Source: Thaumasiovibrio occultus
GTDB lineage: Bacteria; Pseudomonadota; Gammaproteobacteria; Enterobacterales; Vibrionaceae
Direction of reading: 5' to 3'
Assembly: GCA_019703815.1 (NCBI GenBank)
Contig: AP023052.1
Location: 310,001-374,000, forward strand
DNA length: 64,000 nucleotides
Shown here piece after piece: positions 47,792 to 57,441 of this stretch (within the stretch, counting starts at the first letter, position 1; each line of letters opens with the position of its first letter). The translations under genes were made by a program, and so were the position numbers. Under the pieces are notes generated by a model. That model was not told the origin of the DNA. It worked only from the letters and a program-made list of their open reading frames with translations, and did not search any database.

Positions 47792-48431
47792 GAACAGTCT
47801 CTAGTCGTGAGTCAGTAAACCCTTTGTCGAGCGCGGTGCGCAGGGCGTAAATATGGCTGCGTAGGGCATCGCTGCTCGGCGGCTCGTCGCCCCATAAGTG
47901 CTCCGTGACTTCTTGGCGCGAAATCGTAGCCGGGGCGCGTTTCAATAACAGCTTGAGTATCTCGGTTTGAATCCGGCTCAGTTTTAGCGGGGTGTCGGCA
48001 CGGGTTGCTTTGCCGGTACTGATATCAAGGAGGATATCGGCAAACTGCAACTTACCGATGTCTTGGCGCGGACCGCGATTGGCTAACGCTCTGATCCGTA
48101 AACATAACTCCTGCATTGCAAACGGTTTGAGCAGGTAATCATCTCCGCCAGCAGTGAAGGCGTCGACTTTGTCATCCAAGGTATCTTTGGCGGTCAGAAA
48201 CAAAATCGGGGTACTGCAATACAGCTCTTCGCGTAGGCGTTTTACCGCGTTGATACCATCAAGTTTGGGCATCATGATGTCCATAATGATGACATCAAAA
48301 TGGTCTTGTGCGACTAATTGGAGCGCGGCTTCACCGTGGTAGGCGCAGTCGACCGTCATGCCTTCCAGTTCAAGATAATCCGTAATGGTTTCTGCGACAT
48401 TATGGTTATCGTCAACAACGAGTATTTTCAT
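47763..48431 (-). CDS. OmpR-family response regulator
   Basis: This 222-residue regulator has a receiver domain with phospho-acceptor Asp51 (IIMDIMMPKLDG), acidic pair Asp7-Asp8, Thr80 and Lys102, and a C-terminal winged helix (HLWGDEPPSSDALRSHIYALRTALDK, HGQGYRLKA) of the OmpR/PhoB type. I chose the ATG at 48431 (MKILVVDDN); the frame is open 12 residues upstream. It diverges from the DUF5666 lipoprotein gene across 100 bases that contain the same 11-bp-period repeat found before the barrel-BOF operon. I infer that it activates both. Confidence 0.88.
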   Translation of the reverse strand: MKILVVDDNHNVAETITDYLELEGMTVDCAYHGEAALQLVAQDHFDVIIMDIMMPKLDGINAVKRLREELYCSTPILFLTAKDTLDDKVDAFTAGGDDYLLKPFAMQELCLRIRALANRGPRQDIGKLQFADILLDISTGKATRADTPLKLSRIQTEILKLLLKRAPATISRQEVTEHLWGDEPPSSDALRSHIYALRTALDKGFTDSRLETVHGQGYRLKA

Positions 48432-48455
48432 CTTGTTGGTCTTTCCGTCATTTTG

Positions 48456-48489
48456 CTTCACGTTCACTTCACGCTTAGCGCATTACGAT
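48456..48489 (+). promoter_or_regulatory. Second candidate response-regulator box
   Basis: CTTCACG is repeated at 48456-48462 and 48467-48473 with a 4-base spacer, the same 11-bp period as upstream of the barrel-BOF operon. Ten bases later lies a -10-like TACGAT (48484-48489), again at the same distance. The box lies between the response-regulator gene and the DUF5666 gene and may act on both. Confidence 0.58.
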
Positions 48490-48531
48490 ACTCCTAAATA
48501 ATAAATTAGCCTTCAAAAATTAGGAGTTGGA

Positions 48532-49752
48532 ATGAAAAAAGTATTACTGCTCTCTGCCATTTCGATGATGTTAACCGGCTGTGGTGGCTCAAGTGACAGC
48601 GCAAATACCGGTGGCGGCACAACACCGATCACGCCCGCAGATATCGTCAGCGGTGCGATTGACGCGGTGAACAGCGACGGCACCATTGTGGTGAACGGCA
48701 ACACTTACCCAGTTGGTAATGTGGCGCTTAATGGCACTGAGCTTGCTGAAGATGTGTTGGCGAAAAACATGACAGTGACATTGCGTTCAACTTCGGCTCG
48801 CAGCGCTGCGGTTAACGTTCAGCTAGAGCCGACCATGACCGGTACGATCACCGCGATCAATGGCAACAGTTTTGAGATCAATGGCGTTACCCTAAGCTTT
48901 GCTGGGCTATCGGGAGTCGAGGTTGGCGATTGGGTATTGGTTTCGTCGCTGCCTACCGCCAATGCCGGTTATAAAGTGCTGTCGGTGGTGAAATTGGATG
49001 TAGAAGTTGAGTATCCGAGCCTTGCGACTTACTTTGAGTTGGAAGGACGTATCGCCAGCGTCAATGCCAACGATAACAGCCTAGTGTTGGGCTCTAACAT
49101 CCATGTTGATTACAGTGGGGCGCACTCGGTACCGTCACCGTTACAACCGGGTCAATGGATTGAAGTTGAAGGTCGATATGAAGTTGATCGCTTTGTCGCC
49201 ACGGAGATCGAACTGGATGGCTATGACGATGATAACGATGATCTTAACTCAGAAATCGAAGGCATAGTGACTTCAGTTGAAGACGCTGATACCGGACTGC
49301 CAAGTTTTAGTCTGAACTATCGTGGCAGCTTCGCTACCGATAGCGCCACGTGCTACCGTCAAGACGATGCCAATCATTGTGATGCGAGCTTAAAATCACA
49401 GCTGAATTTGGGCGCAGAAGTGGAAGTGATCTCAACGCTTAAAGCGGGTCGCCGCGTTGCCACGCTAGTCGAGTTTGAAGACCTTGATAGCGGCTGGCAG
49501 GGACGTGAGTTTGAGTGTGAAGGTATGCCCTCAAATGTGGTTGTCGACGTTGATACCAACACCGCCACCTTTGCGATGAGTGACTGTGAAGATGCAAACG
49601 AGCACCCACTGCCGATTGAGCGTGTGTATACCGATGCCATGACGCGCTTTGACGGTATTGATATCGATTACTTAGCCGGTAGTCACGTTGAGGTGGAAGG
49701 TGTGTTGATTGGCGAGCAATACATCGCGCGCGAAATTGAACTCGACGATTAA
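48532..49752 (+). CDS. DUF5666 lipoprotein
   Basis: This 406-residue protein begins with a lipoprotein signal peptide (MKKVLLLSAISMMLTGC, lipidation at Cys17) and a Gly/Ser/Thr-rich linker. The rest consists of several repeated small beta domains of the DUF5666 type, each with the pattern of a Gly-Xaa-Ile or Leu start and a VEVEG-like strand (MTGTITAINGNSFEINGV, YFELEGRIASVNANDNSLVLG, WIEVEGRYEVDRFVATEIEL, HVEVEGVLIGEQYIAREIEL). Such OB-like repeats suggest a binding or scaffold role in the periplasm. Function is unknown. The GGAG site at 48522-48525 fits the start. Confidence 0.78.
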   Translation: MKKVLLLSAISMMLTGCGGSSDSANTGGGTTPITPADIVSGAIDAVNSDGTIVVNGNTYPVGNVALNGTELAEDVLAKNMTVTLRSTSARSAAVNVQLEPTMTGTITAINGNSFEINGVTLSFAGLSGVEVGDWVLVSSLPTANAGYKVLSVVKLDVEVEYPSLATYFELEGRIASVNANDNSLVLGSNIHVDYSGAHSVPSPLQPGQWIEVEGRYEVDRFVATEIELDGYDDDNDDLNSEIEGIVTSVEDADTGLPSFSLNYRGSFATDSATCYRQDDANHCDASLKSQLNLGAEVEVISTLKAGRRVATLVEFEDLDSGWQGREFECEGMPSNVVVDVDTNTATFAMSDCEDANEHPLPIERVYTDAMTRFDGIDIDYLAGSHVEVEGVLIGEQYIAREIELDD

Positions 49753-49770
49753 ACCAAGCGTTAAAACGAC

Positions 49771-49800
49771 GAAAGCCCGTAGATTTCTCTACGGGCTTTC
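49771..49800. terminator. Terminator after the DUF5666 gene
   Basis: A perfect 13-bp stem GAAAGCCCGTAGA / TCTACGGGCTTTC with a 4-base loop lies 19 bases after the DUF5666 stop and just beyond the 3' end of the convergent tRNA gene. It may serve both strands. Confidence 0.8.
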
Positions 49801-49807
49801 TGCTATT

Positions 49808-49883
49808 TGGTGGCCCCTCCCAGACTTGAACTGGGGACCAATCGATTATGAGTCGACTGCTCTAACCACTGAGCTAAGGGGCC
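49808..49883 (-). tRNA. tRNA-Ile2 (anticodon CAT, lysidine-modified)
   Basis: The 76-nt minus-strand gene forms a full cloverleaf and encodes its CCA end. The acceptor stem is GGCCCCT / AGGGGCC, the D-loop carries AGTGGTTAG and the T-arm GTTCAAGTC. The anticodon at 49850-49848 is CAT in the loop CTCATAA. The body is nearly identical to E. coli ileX, which reads AUA codons after TilS converts C34 to lysidine, and differs from elongator and initiator tRNA-Met. It lies next to rpoD. Confidence 0.92.
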
Positions 49884-49964
49884 GAATGAGCAGTGATTAT
49901 AGGGGATAGGTGTAGACCTGTCTAGCGCAGCATTATGCGGTTTTGCTTGGATTTTAAGCAGTTA

Positions 49965-49995
49965 TAAAAAAAGCGAGCTAGGAGCTCGCTTTTTG
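49965..49995. terminator. Terminator of the rpsU-dnaG-rpoD operon
   Basis: AAAAAGCGAGCT / AGCTCGCTTTTT arms with a 3-base loop lie 27 bases after the rpoD stop, with a long T run on the minus strand. The symmetrical form suggests it can act on both strands. Confidence 0.85.
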
Positions 49996-50021
49996 TGATC
50001 TGACTCGGTAACTGCAACCAA

Positions 50022-51884
50022 TTACTCGTCGAGGAAGCTACGTAGAACTTCTGAACGGCTTGGGTGACGCAGTTTACGCAGTGCTTTCGCTTCGATCTGA
50101 CGGATACGCTCACGGGTAACGTCGAACTGCTTACCCACTTCTTCCAAAGTGTGGTCAGTGTTCATATCGATACCAAAACGCATACGCAATACTTTCGCTT
50201 CACGTGGCGTTAGGCCTGCTAGCACTTCGTGAGTTGCCATGCGTAGGTTCGTCGCCGTGGCTGAATCCATTGGCAATTCTAGCGTGGTATCTTCAATGAA
50301 ATCACCTAGGTGCGAATCTTCATCATCACCGATTGGGGTTTCCATTGAGATCGGCTCTTTCGCGATCTTCAGCACTTTACGGATCTTGTCTTCTGGCATT
50401 TGCATGCGCTCAGCCAGCTCTTCCGGTAGGGGTTCACGACCCATCTCCTGCAGCATCTGACGAGAGATACGGTTCAGTTTGTTGATGGTTTCGATCATGT
50501 GTACTGGAATACGGATCGTACGCGCTTGGTCAGCGATCGAGCGAGTGATCGCCTGACGGATCCACCAGGTTGCGTAAGTCGAGAACTTGTAACCGCGACG
50601 GTATTCGAACTTATCTACCGCTTTCATCAGACCGATGTTACCTTCTTGGATCAGATCCAAGAACTGTAGGCCACGGTTGGTGTATTTCTTCGCGATAGAA
50701 ATTACCAGACGCAAGTTCGCTTCAACCATCTCTTTCTTTGCACGGCGCGCTTTCGCTTCACCGATTGACATGCGACGGCTGATGTCTTTGATACGCTCAA
50801 CGGTTAGACCGGTTTCCGATTCAACCACACGCAATTTTTGCACGCTACGACGAAGTTCTTCTTCGTAACCTTGCAGGCGCTCAGCCCATGGCTTGCCAGA
50901 GCTCAGTGCTTCGTCAATCCAGCTTTCGCTTGATTCGTTACCGCTGAAGTATGCCACGAAGTTTTTCTTCGGCATCTTAGAGTTATCAACACACACACGC
51001 ATGATCAGGCGCTCTTGAGTGCGCACGCGATCCATAGTGTCACGCAGTGAGTTAACTAGGGTGTCGAATTGCTTAGGAACCAGACGGAATTGTTTGAAGA
51101 CTTCTGAAAGCTCGTCAATCGCAACTAGGCTACGCTCATCGTGGCGGCCATAAGTGGTGATTGCGGTTGCCATTTTCGTGTATTGATCACGAAGCTCAGC
51201 AAACTTCTCACGCGCAACTTCAGGGTCGATGCTGTTGTCGACTTCATCACTTGAATCGTCGTCGCCGTCTTCATCTTCGTCTTCGTCATCTTCAAGATCT
51301 TTGTCTTCGTCAGCCAGATCAGACTGGCTCAGCTCTGAGCCGATGTGCGTCGCGGTTGGCGCGCTGGTTTCGTCATCGTTTGGATCAACAAAGCCAGAAA
51401 TGACATCAGTAATACGAAGCTCTTCTGCTTCTACTTTATCGAATTGATCGAGTAGGTAAGAGATGGCTTCTGGGTATTCAGCGATTGAACACTGAACTTG
51501 GTTGATACCGTCTTCGATACGCTTAGCGATGTCGATTTCGCCTTCACGGGTCAGCAGTTCAACCGTACCCATTTCACGCATGTACATGCGGACTGGGTCA
51601 GTGGTGCGGCCAATTTCGCTTTCAACACTTGATAACGCCTGTGCCGCTGCTTCAACGGCATCTTCGTCAGCAGCATCTTCAGATAGCATCATGTCATCGG
51701 CATCAGGGGCGCTTTCTACCACCTTGATCCCCATGTCATTGATCATCTGAATGATGTCTTCTACCTGATCAGAATCGATGATGTCTTCAGGCAGGTGATC
51801 ATTAACTTCGGCATATGTCAGGTAGCCTTGTTCCTTGCCTTTAGCGACAAGCAACTTTAGCTGAGACTGCGGATTTTGCTCCAT
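50022..51884 (-). CDS. rpoD: RNA polymerase sigma factor RpoD (sigma 70)
   Basis: RpoD is the housekeeping sigma factor. The 620-residue protein has region 1.1 at the N-terminus ([29 protein letters not shown]), the acidic non-conserved insert ([13 protein letters not shown]), region 2 with [29 protein letters not shown] in part, and region 4 with the helix-turn-helix [23 protein letters not shown]. The frame is open 23 residues upstream, but MEQNPQ is the universal family start. It is the last gene of the macromolecular synthesis operon. Confidence 0.97.
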   Translation of the reverse strand: MEQNPQSQLKLLVAKGKEQGYLTYAEVNDHLPEDIIDSDQVEDIIQMINDMGIKVVESAPDADDMMLSEDAADEDAVEAAAQALSSVESEIGRTTDPVRMYMREMGTVELLTREGEIDIAKRIEDGINQVQCSIAEYPEAISYLLDQFDKVEAEELRITDVISGFVDPNDDETSAPTATHIGSELSQSDLADEDKDLEDDEDEDEDGDDDSSDEVDNSIDPEVAREKFAELRDQYTKMATAITTYGRHDERSLVAIDELSEVFKQFRLVPKQFDTLVNSLRDTMDRVRTQERLIMRVCVDNSKMPKKNFVAYFSGNESSESWIDEALSSGKPWAERLQGYEEELRRSVQKLRVVESETGLTVERIKDISRRMSIGEAKARRAKKEMVEANLRLVISIAKKYTNRGLQFLDLIQEGNIGLMKAVDKFEYRRGYKFSTYATWWIRQAITRSIADQARTIRIPVHMIETINKLNRISRQMLQEMGREPLPEELAERMQMPEDKIRKVLKIAKEPISMETPIGDDEDSHLGDFIEDTTLELPMDSATATNLRMATHEVLAGLTPREAKVLRMRFGIDMNTDHTLEEVGKQFDVTRERIRQIEAKALRKLRHPSRSEVLRSFLDE

Positions 51885-51977
51885 AGACGATATCCAACTT
51901 GGGTCTGTGTGAAGAATGTAGTATGCAGAAACGCAAACCGCCAAATATAACAAATTTAACTTAAACTGGCTACTTTA

Positions 51978-53705
51978 TCAGCGCGACGCGATCAGGAAAG
52001 CAAGCTCCTGCTTCTCAGCGTCCGTCAGGCCCTCGGTTCGGGATTTGGCCAGCAAAATCGCAATTTGTTGTTCTACGCACTGGGCTATCACTTTATCCAA
52101 TGCGTCTTTAAACAGTTTCTCCATGATGTCGTCGTCGCCGACGATCTTCCAGCCCGCAAGCCGCTTCATCATGGTTTCTTGATTGGTGTTACGCCAGTGC
52201 TCTAATAACTGGCCTGTTGATATATGGGGGTTCTCCCGGCATTTATCAACTACTTGTACTAACAATTTTATCCCTGGTACATCAAGGACATTGACCCCGC
52301 CCAACTCAGGGACGTAGGCGACCAGTGCCGGTTTTTGCAACAGTAAGGTGATCACCTCGCGCATCGGGGTGCGCTTGATTTCCGCCTGCGGTGCGATGGG
52401 GGAATTCACCTTGCCATTTTTTGATAGCAGCTGTGATAACTGCGCTTCGTCCGGTAGGCCAAGTTTATTACCTAAAACCTTACGTAAATATAGACGAAGT
52501 GCGCCGCCCGGGACTTTGTCGATCAAGGGCACGGCCAGTGTCGCTAACTTGGCTTGGCCTTCTTTGCTCGACGTGTCGACTTGCTGCATAAGCGATGAAA
52601 ACAAGAAGTCAGACAACGACATTGCATTAGTGACTTGCTGTTCAAACGCCGCTTTACCGTGGGCGCGAATGTAGCTATCTGGGTCTTCGCCATCTGGCAA
52701 AAACATAAATTTCAGTTGGCGACCATCACTCAGGTGAGAGAGCGATTGCTCCATCGCACGCCACGCCGCATCGCGCCCGGCGCGGTCACCGTCATAGCAA
52801 CACACTACGGTACTGGTTTGGCGAAACAGGGTTTGGATATGATCGCCACTGGTGGCGGTGCCCAGAGCCGCAACAGCGTAATCGACACCGAACTGGGCCA
52901 GTGCCACCACATCCATGTAGCCTTCAGCCACTAGGATCTGTGGCGGCTCGCGGTGTGTTTGCATCACTTCATAGAGGCCATAGAGTTCACGGCCTTTATG
53001 GAACAGTACGGTTTCGGGGGAGTTGAGGTATTTCGGTTTGGCATCACCTAATACACGCCCACCAAAGCCAATCACTCGGCCACGGCGATCGCGGATCGGA
53101 AACATTACGCGGCCTCGGAAACGGTCGTAACCGCCTTGGTCGCTTTCGATTAGCATGCCGGTATCGATCAGGGCTTTTTGTTGCTCTTGGTTGCGGCCAA
53201 AACGTTGGCGCACGAGTGCCCATTGATCTTCAATAAAGCCGATGCCGAATTTTTTGACAATCTCGCCGCTAAGACCACGCTGTTTGAGGTAGTCAATCGC
53301 TTGAGGTGCTTGGCGTAATTGCTGCTGATAGAAGCTGGCGATCTGCTCCATCAACTCATAGAGGTTGCGCTTAACTTCGGTGCTTGGACCGCTTCTTTGT
53401 CCTTGCTCGCGAGGCACTTCAAGGCCTAGCGTTGAGGCTAGCTCTTCTACTGCTTCGGGAAACTCAAGACGATCGAACTCCATAATGAAGCCGATAGCAT
53501 TACCGCTGACACCGCAACCAAAACAGTGATAGAACTGTTTTTCTTGGCTGACGTTAAACGATGGGGATTTCTCGTTGTGAAAAGGGCAGCAGGCGGTGAA
53601 GTTTTTCCCGGCTTTTTTGAGTTTCACTCGGGCATCGACAACCTCAACGATATCGACACGGCCTAAGAGATCATCAATGAACGAGCGGGGAATTAATCCT
53701 GCCAT
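51978..53705 (-). CDS. dnaG: DNA primase
   Basis: DnaG makes RNA primers at the replication fork. The 575-residue protein has the N-terminal CHC2 zinc finger (Cys40, His43, Cys61, Cys64 in CPFHNEKSP and HCFGCG), the catalytic core with EGYMDVVAL and the TOPRIM acidic DGDRAGRDAA, and a C-terminal DnaB-binding domain. It lies between yqeY and rpoD. Confidence 0.97.
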   Translation of the reverse strand: MAGLIPRSFIDDLLGRVDIVEVVDARVKLKKAGKNFTACCPFHNEKSPSFNVSQEKQFYHCFGCGVSGNAIGFIMEFDRLEFPEAVEELASTLGLEVPREQGQRSGPSTEVKRNLYELMEQIASFYQQQLRQAPQAIDYLKQRGLSGEIVKKFGIGFIEDQWALVRQRFGRNQEQQKALIDTGMLIESDQGGYDRFRGRVMFPIRDRRGRVIGFGGRVLGDAKPKYLNSPETVLFHKGRELYGLYEVMQTHREPPQILVAEGYMDVVALAQFGVDYAVAALGTATSGDHIQTLFRQTSTVVCCYDGDRAGRDAAWRAMEQSLSHLSDGRQLKFMFLPDGEDPDSYIRAHGKAAFEQQVTNAMSLSDFLFSSLMQQVDTSSKEGQAKLATLAVPLIDKVPGGALRLYLRKVLGNKLGLPDEAQLSQLLSKNGKVNSPIAPQAEIKRTPMREVITLLLQKPALVAYVPELGGVNVLDVPGIKLLVQVVDKCRENPHISTGQLLEHWRNTNQETMMKRLAGWKIVGDDDIMEKLFKDALDKVIAQCVEQQIAILLAKSRTEGLTDAEKQELAFLIASR

Positions 53706-53799
53706 AGACGAGAATTACCTCTGGAAAGTAGATACAAACAAGCCGCGCAATCCAACTAAATGGATGACACGGCTTGTTGTAAAGCGTTTTTGGGTTGGT

Positions 53800-54243
53800 T
53801 TAGCCGAGCTTCGCTTTCACGAGTTGGCTAACTTTACCCATATCTGCACGACCCTGAATTTGTGGTTTCAGCACGGCCATCAGTTTACCCATATCTTGCA
53901 TGCTGGCAGCGCCAGTTGCAGCGATAGCGTCGTCCAACAGAGCAGAGATTTCCTCATCGCTCAGTGGCTTAGGCATAAACTCTTCCAGAACGGCAATTTC
54001 AGCCAGTTCCGAATCGGCGAGATCTTGGCGACCTGCGTCAGTGTATTGAGCAACAGAATCACGACCTTGCTTAACCTTTTTGACCAAAACAGCAAGAATG
54101 TTTTCGTCGGTGAGCGGCATTTGCTCATCAACTTCACGCTGTTTGACTTCTGCAAGCACAAGACGAATAGCGCCCAAACGGACTTTGTCTTTTGCTCTCA
54201 TTGCAGATTTTTGTTCGTCTTTTAGACGTTCAATCAGAGTCAT
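53800..54243 (-). CDS. GatB/YqeY domain-containing protein
   Basis: This 147-residue stand-alone GatB/YqeY protein has the family start LIERLKDEQKSAMRAKDKVRLGAIRLVLAEVK in part and a C-terminal helical domain (MGKLMAVLKPQIQGRADMGKVSQLVK). Related domains bind tRNA in the GatB subunit of amidotransferases; the stand-alone protein has no proven role. In many gammaproteobacteria it sits between rpsU and dnaG, as here, and is absent from this place in E. coli. Confidence 0.92.
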   Translation of the reverse strand: MTLIERLKDEQKSAMRAKDKVRLGAIRLVLAEVKQREVDEQMPLTDENILAVLVKKVKQGRDSVAQYTDAGRQDLADSELAEIAVLEEFMPKPLSDEEISALLDDAIAATGAASMQDMGKLMAVLKPQIQGRADMGKVSQLVKAKLG

Positions 54244-54269
54244 GTCAGGTTCCTTCTGCTAATCAGTGA

Positions 54270-54497
<228 letters not shown>

Positions 54498-54559
54498 TCA
54501 GAGTGTGTGTTCGTTTATGCTGACGGTCAAAAGTGCCAGCTGTTTAAAAATGGTGCGAA

Positions 54560-54589
54560 ATTTTAATCCGATCACAGGGCGTTTGTAAA
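54560..54589 (-). promoter_or_regulatory. Predicted rpsU operon promoter
   Basis: On the minus strand TTTACA (54589-54584) and TAAAAT (54565-54560) are 18 bases apart, a good sigma70 match about 75 bases upstream of the rpsU start. Confidence 0.6.
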
Positions 54590-54670
54590 GCAAATTGCGT
54601 CGATGAACTGGTTAATTTCTGTCGGCAAGGGTAACATGTGCCCAAATCGCACTGGGTATCAGAGGTAAGT

Positions 54671-55690
54671 ATGCGAATTCTGGGCATTGAGACGTCCTGT
54701 GATGAAACGGGCGTCGCTATTTATGATGATGAAAATGGACTGTTGGCACACCAACTTTACAGCCAAGTTAAGCTGCATGCTGACTACGGCGGCGTCGTGC
54801 CTGAGCTGGCGTCACGCGATCACGTCAAGAAGACCATTCCGTTGATCAAAGCCGCACTAAAAGAGGCCAATTTAACCCAGCAAGATATTGATGGGGTTGC
54901 CTTTACTGCGGGCCCAGGGTTGGTTGGCGCACTGCTCGTTGGTGCAACGATCGGCCGCAGTTTAGCGTACGCCTGGAATGTCCCAGCGGTTCCTGTGCAC
55001 CATATGGAAGGCCACCTGTTGGCGCCGATGCTAGAAGAGAAAGCGCCGGCGTTTCCTTTTGTTGCACTGCTGGTGTCGGGCGGTCATACCTTATTGGTCG
55101 ATGTGAAAGGCATGGGCGATTACACCATTTTGGGTGAATCGATTGATGATGCTGCCGGTGAAGCGTTTGATAAAACGGCTAAGCTGATGGGGCTAGATTA
55201 CCCAGGTGGTCCACGTCTTGCCAAACTGGCCGAGAACGGGGTGGCGGGTCGCTTTACCTTCCCACGTCCAATGACCGATCGTCCGGGGTTGGATATGAGC
55301 TTCTCAGGCTTGAAAACCTTTGCCGCTAATACCATTCGTGCCAACGATGACGACGAGCAAACCCGCGCCGATATCGCCTTTGCCTTCCAGCAAGCGGTGG
55401 TGGATACCTTGGCGATTAAATGTAAGCGCGCTCTGAAAGAAACCGGTCACAAGCGTTTGGTGATCGCGGGCGGGGTGAGTGCTAACGTTTACTTGCGTGA
55501 GCAGCTGGCCGAGATGATGAGCGCGATGCACGGCGAAGTATTCTACCCACGCAATGAGTTCTGTACCGACAATGGTGCCATGATCGCGTACGCGGGTATG
55601 CAACGTTTGAAGAATGGCGAAACCTTAGATTTGGGTGTGAAAGCGCATCCACGTTGGCCGATCGATCAATTGACCGCCATCAAAGCGTAA
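54671..55690 (+). CDS. tsaD: tRNA threonylcarbamoyladenosine synthase subunit TsaD
   Basis: TsaD transfers threonylcarbamoyl to A37 of ANN-decoding tRNAs together with TsaB and TsaE. The 339-residue ASKHA-fold protein has the start [19 protein letters not shown], the metal-binding HMEGH (about residues 111-115), SGGHTLLV and [14 protein letters not shown]. The frame is open 11 residues upstream, but AGAGG six bases before the ATG at 54671 and family length decide the start. It diverges from rpsU, as in E. coli. Confidence 0.97.
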   Translation: MRILGIETSCDETGVAIYDDENGLLAHQLYSQVKLHADYGGVVPELASRDHVKKTIPLIKAALKEANLTQQDIDGVAFTAGPGLVGALLVGATIGRSLAYAWNVPAVPVHHMEGHLLAPMLEEKAPAFPFVALLVSGGHTLLVDVKGMGDYTILGESIDDAAGEAFDKTAKLMGLDYPGGPRLAKLAENGVAGRFTFPRPMTDRPGLDMSFSGLKTFAANTIRANDDDEQTRADIAFAFQQAVVDTLAIKCKRALKETGHKRLVIAGGVSANVYLREQLAEMMSAMHGEVFYPRNEFCTDNGAMIAYAGMQRLKNGETLDLGVKAHPRWPIDQLTAIKA

Positions 55691-55725
55691 TTAACGCTTT
55701 GGCATCTGCCGTATGGTAACAACGA

Positions 55726-55754
55726 AAAACGCAGCGAATAGGCTGCGTTTTTTT
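55726..55754 (+). terminator. Terminator of tsaD
   Basis: AACGCAGC / GCTGCGTT arms with a 6-base loop are followed by seven T residues. The plsY gene converges from the other side. Confidence 0.85.
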
Positions 55755-55794
55755 ATGCGTGAGATAAAGTGACGATCGTCGTGAACGGTTTGGA

Positions 55795-56418
55795 TTATGG
55801 CTCGTTTGCACTGTCGTTTTGCTGGCGGCGCATCTTGTTCCAGATCTTACTCTCTTGGCCTTTGATCAGACGCACAATGTTATCGCTGTGCCGCCATAAG
55901 ATCAGGCAAGAGAGCATCGACACTGCCATGGTGTATTCCGGTTTGAAAAACCACGTAAAGAGCGGTGCGCACAAAGACGCGGCCACCGAGCCAAGTGATG
56001 AATAACCACTTGCCGCCACGACCGCTAGCCAAGTGGCGATCAGCAAGGTGGCGAGATCGCCGCCGATCGGAGCTAATGCGCCGAGTGCTGTCGCGACGCC
56101 TTTGCCGCCATTAAAGTGGAAGAAGATCGGGTAGATGTGACCAAGACAAGCGGCAATCCCGATAAAGCCAAGATAGAGCGGATTAAGCCCCAAAAACCAA
56201 GCGCCCCACACGGGCAACATGCCTTTTAAAATATCGCACACCAACACCATCACGGCGGCAACACGGCCACCTAAACGCAACACATTGGTCGCGCCGGGAT
56301 TACCTGAGCCAGACTCGCGTGGGTCGGGCAAACCGTACAGACGACAGATCAGCACGGCACTGGATACCGAGCCCAACAGGTATGCTGCTATGATGATGAT
56401 AACTGCCTGTGCCGCCAT
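55795..56418 (-). CDS. plsY: Acyl-phosphate glycerol-3-phosphate acyltransferase PlsY
   Basis: PlsY acylates glycerol 3-phosphate from acyl-phosphate in phospholipid synthesis. The 207-residue protein has about five membrane spans and the three family loops: [12 protein letters not shown], the glycine-rich [12 protein letters not shown] and the later segment. AAGGAACG before the ATG at 56418 supports this start; the frame is open nine residues further. It diverges from folB. Confidence 0.95.
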   Translation of the reverse strand: MAAQAVIIIIAAYLLGSVSSAVLICRLYGLPDPRESGSGNPGATNVLRLGGRVAAVMVLVCDILKGMLPVWGAWFLGLNPLYLGFIGIAACLGHIYPIFFHFNGGKGVATALGALAPIGGDLATLLIATWLAVVAASGYSSLGSVAASLCAPLFTWFFKPEYTMAVSMLSCLILWRHSDNIVRLIKGQESKIWNKMRRQQNDSANEP

Positions 56419-56560
56419 AATTCGTTCCTTCGCTTCACCCCGCATTGCTGCGCTGTGGTGTGCGTCTAACCTGTGCTATTATCGCTGTTTTATGCCTTGA
56501 TAATACGCGCTTTCCCGCGTATTGGGTATCCGACCTGCTAAGAAATTTTGAGTGAGCGTG

Positions 56561-56917
56561 ATGGACATCGTATTTATCGAACAGCTGGAAGTGATCACTA
56601 CGATTGGTGTTTACGACTGGGAACAAGAGATCAAACAGAAACTCGTTCTGGATATTGAGATGGCACACGATAACCGTCCTGCCGCCAGTAGTGATGACGT
56701 GGTACATGCGCTAGATTACGCCAAGGTGAGTGATGCGATCACTTCACATATTGTGAACGGACGCTTTCTATTGGTCGAGCGCGTTGCGGAAGAAGTTGCT
56801 ACTCTCATTCAAACTCAATTCAATGTGCCTTGGGTGAAAATTCGCCTAACCAAGCCGGGAGCCGTAGTGAACGCGCGCGGTGTCGGGGTGGTCATTGAGC
56901 GTGGGCTGCGCGGGTGA
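56561..56917 (+). CDS. folB: Dihydroneopterin aldolase
   Basis: FolB cleaves 7,8-dihydroneopterin to 6-hydroxymethyl-dihydropterin and glycolaldehyde in folate synthesis. The 118-residue protein is close to E. coli FolB: MDIVFIEQLEVITTIGVYDWE, DDVVHALDYAKV and LVERVAEEVA, with the conserved KPGAV near the end. I chose the ATG at 56561; an in-frame GTG lies three codons upstream. It overlaps folK by four bases. Confidence 0.96.
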   Translation: MDIVFIEQLEVITTIGVYDWEQEIKQKLVLDIEMAHDNRPAASSDDVVHALDYAKVSDAITSHIVNGRFLLVERVAEEVATLIQTQFNVPWVKIRLTKPGAVVNARGVGVVIERGLRG

Positions 56918-57417
56918 CCATCGCGTATCTCAGTATCGGTAGTAACATCGAACGTGATTATCATTTAAGGGAAGCGGTAAAGCTGCTCTCCCACCTCGAT
57001 CCCAAGGTGCGTTTTTCCACGGTGTATGAAGCAGAAGCGGTGGGGTATCAGGGTGATAACTACTTGAACTGCGTCGCTGCCATCGAAACGTCACTGGATC
57101 TTGATAGTTTGATGACAACACTGAAAAATGCGGAGCGCTATTATGAGCAAGACGACGCGCAGGCTCAGTCTGGTGCTCGGGCGCGTCGTTTAGACTTGGA
57201 TGTGTTGTTGTTCGGTGAGCAGCAATGCACGGAGCCTTGTCGCTTGCCACGTCCTGATATTTTTAAGTTTGCGTTTGTCTTACAGCCGCTGAGTGAATTG
57301 GCGCCGGAACTTGTGATCCCCGGTCAAAATGAGTCTTTGCGTGCCTTATGGCAGCGTTTGATACAGCAACCAGTCATGTCCGATCAGGTAATGTGGCCGA
57401 TTGATTTTCGTTTTTAG
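56914..57417 (+). CDS. folK: 2-amino-4-hydroxy-6-hydroxymethyl-dihydropteridine pyrophosphokinase
   Basis: FolK transfers pyrophosphate from ATP to the product of FolB. The 167-residue protein has YLSIGSNIERDYHLREAV, the NYLNCVAAIETSLDLDSL segment and the catalytic ARARRLDLDVLLFGE, then RLPRPDIFKFAFVLQPL. It starts at a GTG that overlaps the folB stop (GTGA), giving coupled translation of consecutive pathway enzymes. In E. coli folK is elsewhere (next to pcnB), so folB-folK pairing differs from it. Confidence 0.94.
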   Translation: MTIAYLSIGSNIERDYHLREAVKLLSHLDPKVRFSTVYEAEAVGYQGDNYLNCVAAIETSLDLDSLMTTLKNAERYYEQDDAQAQSGARARRLDLDVLLFGEQQCTEPCRLPRPDIFKFAFVLQPLSELAPELVIPGQNESLRALWQRLIQQPVMSDQVMWPIDFRF

Positions 57418-57441
57418 ATTTGGTGTTTTAAAGGAATCTCT

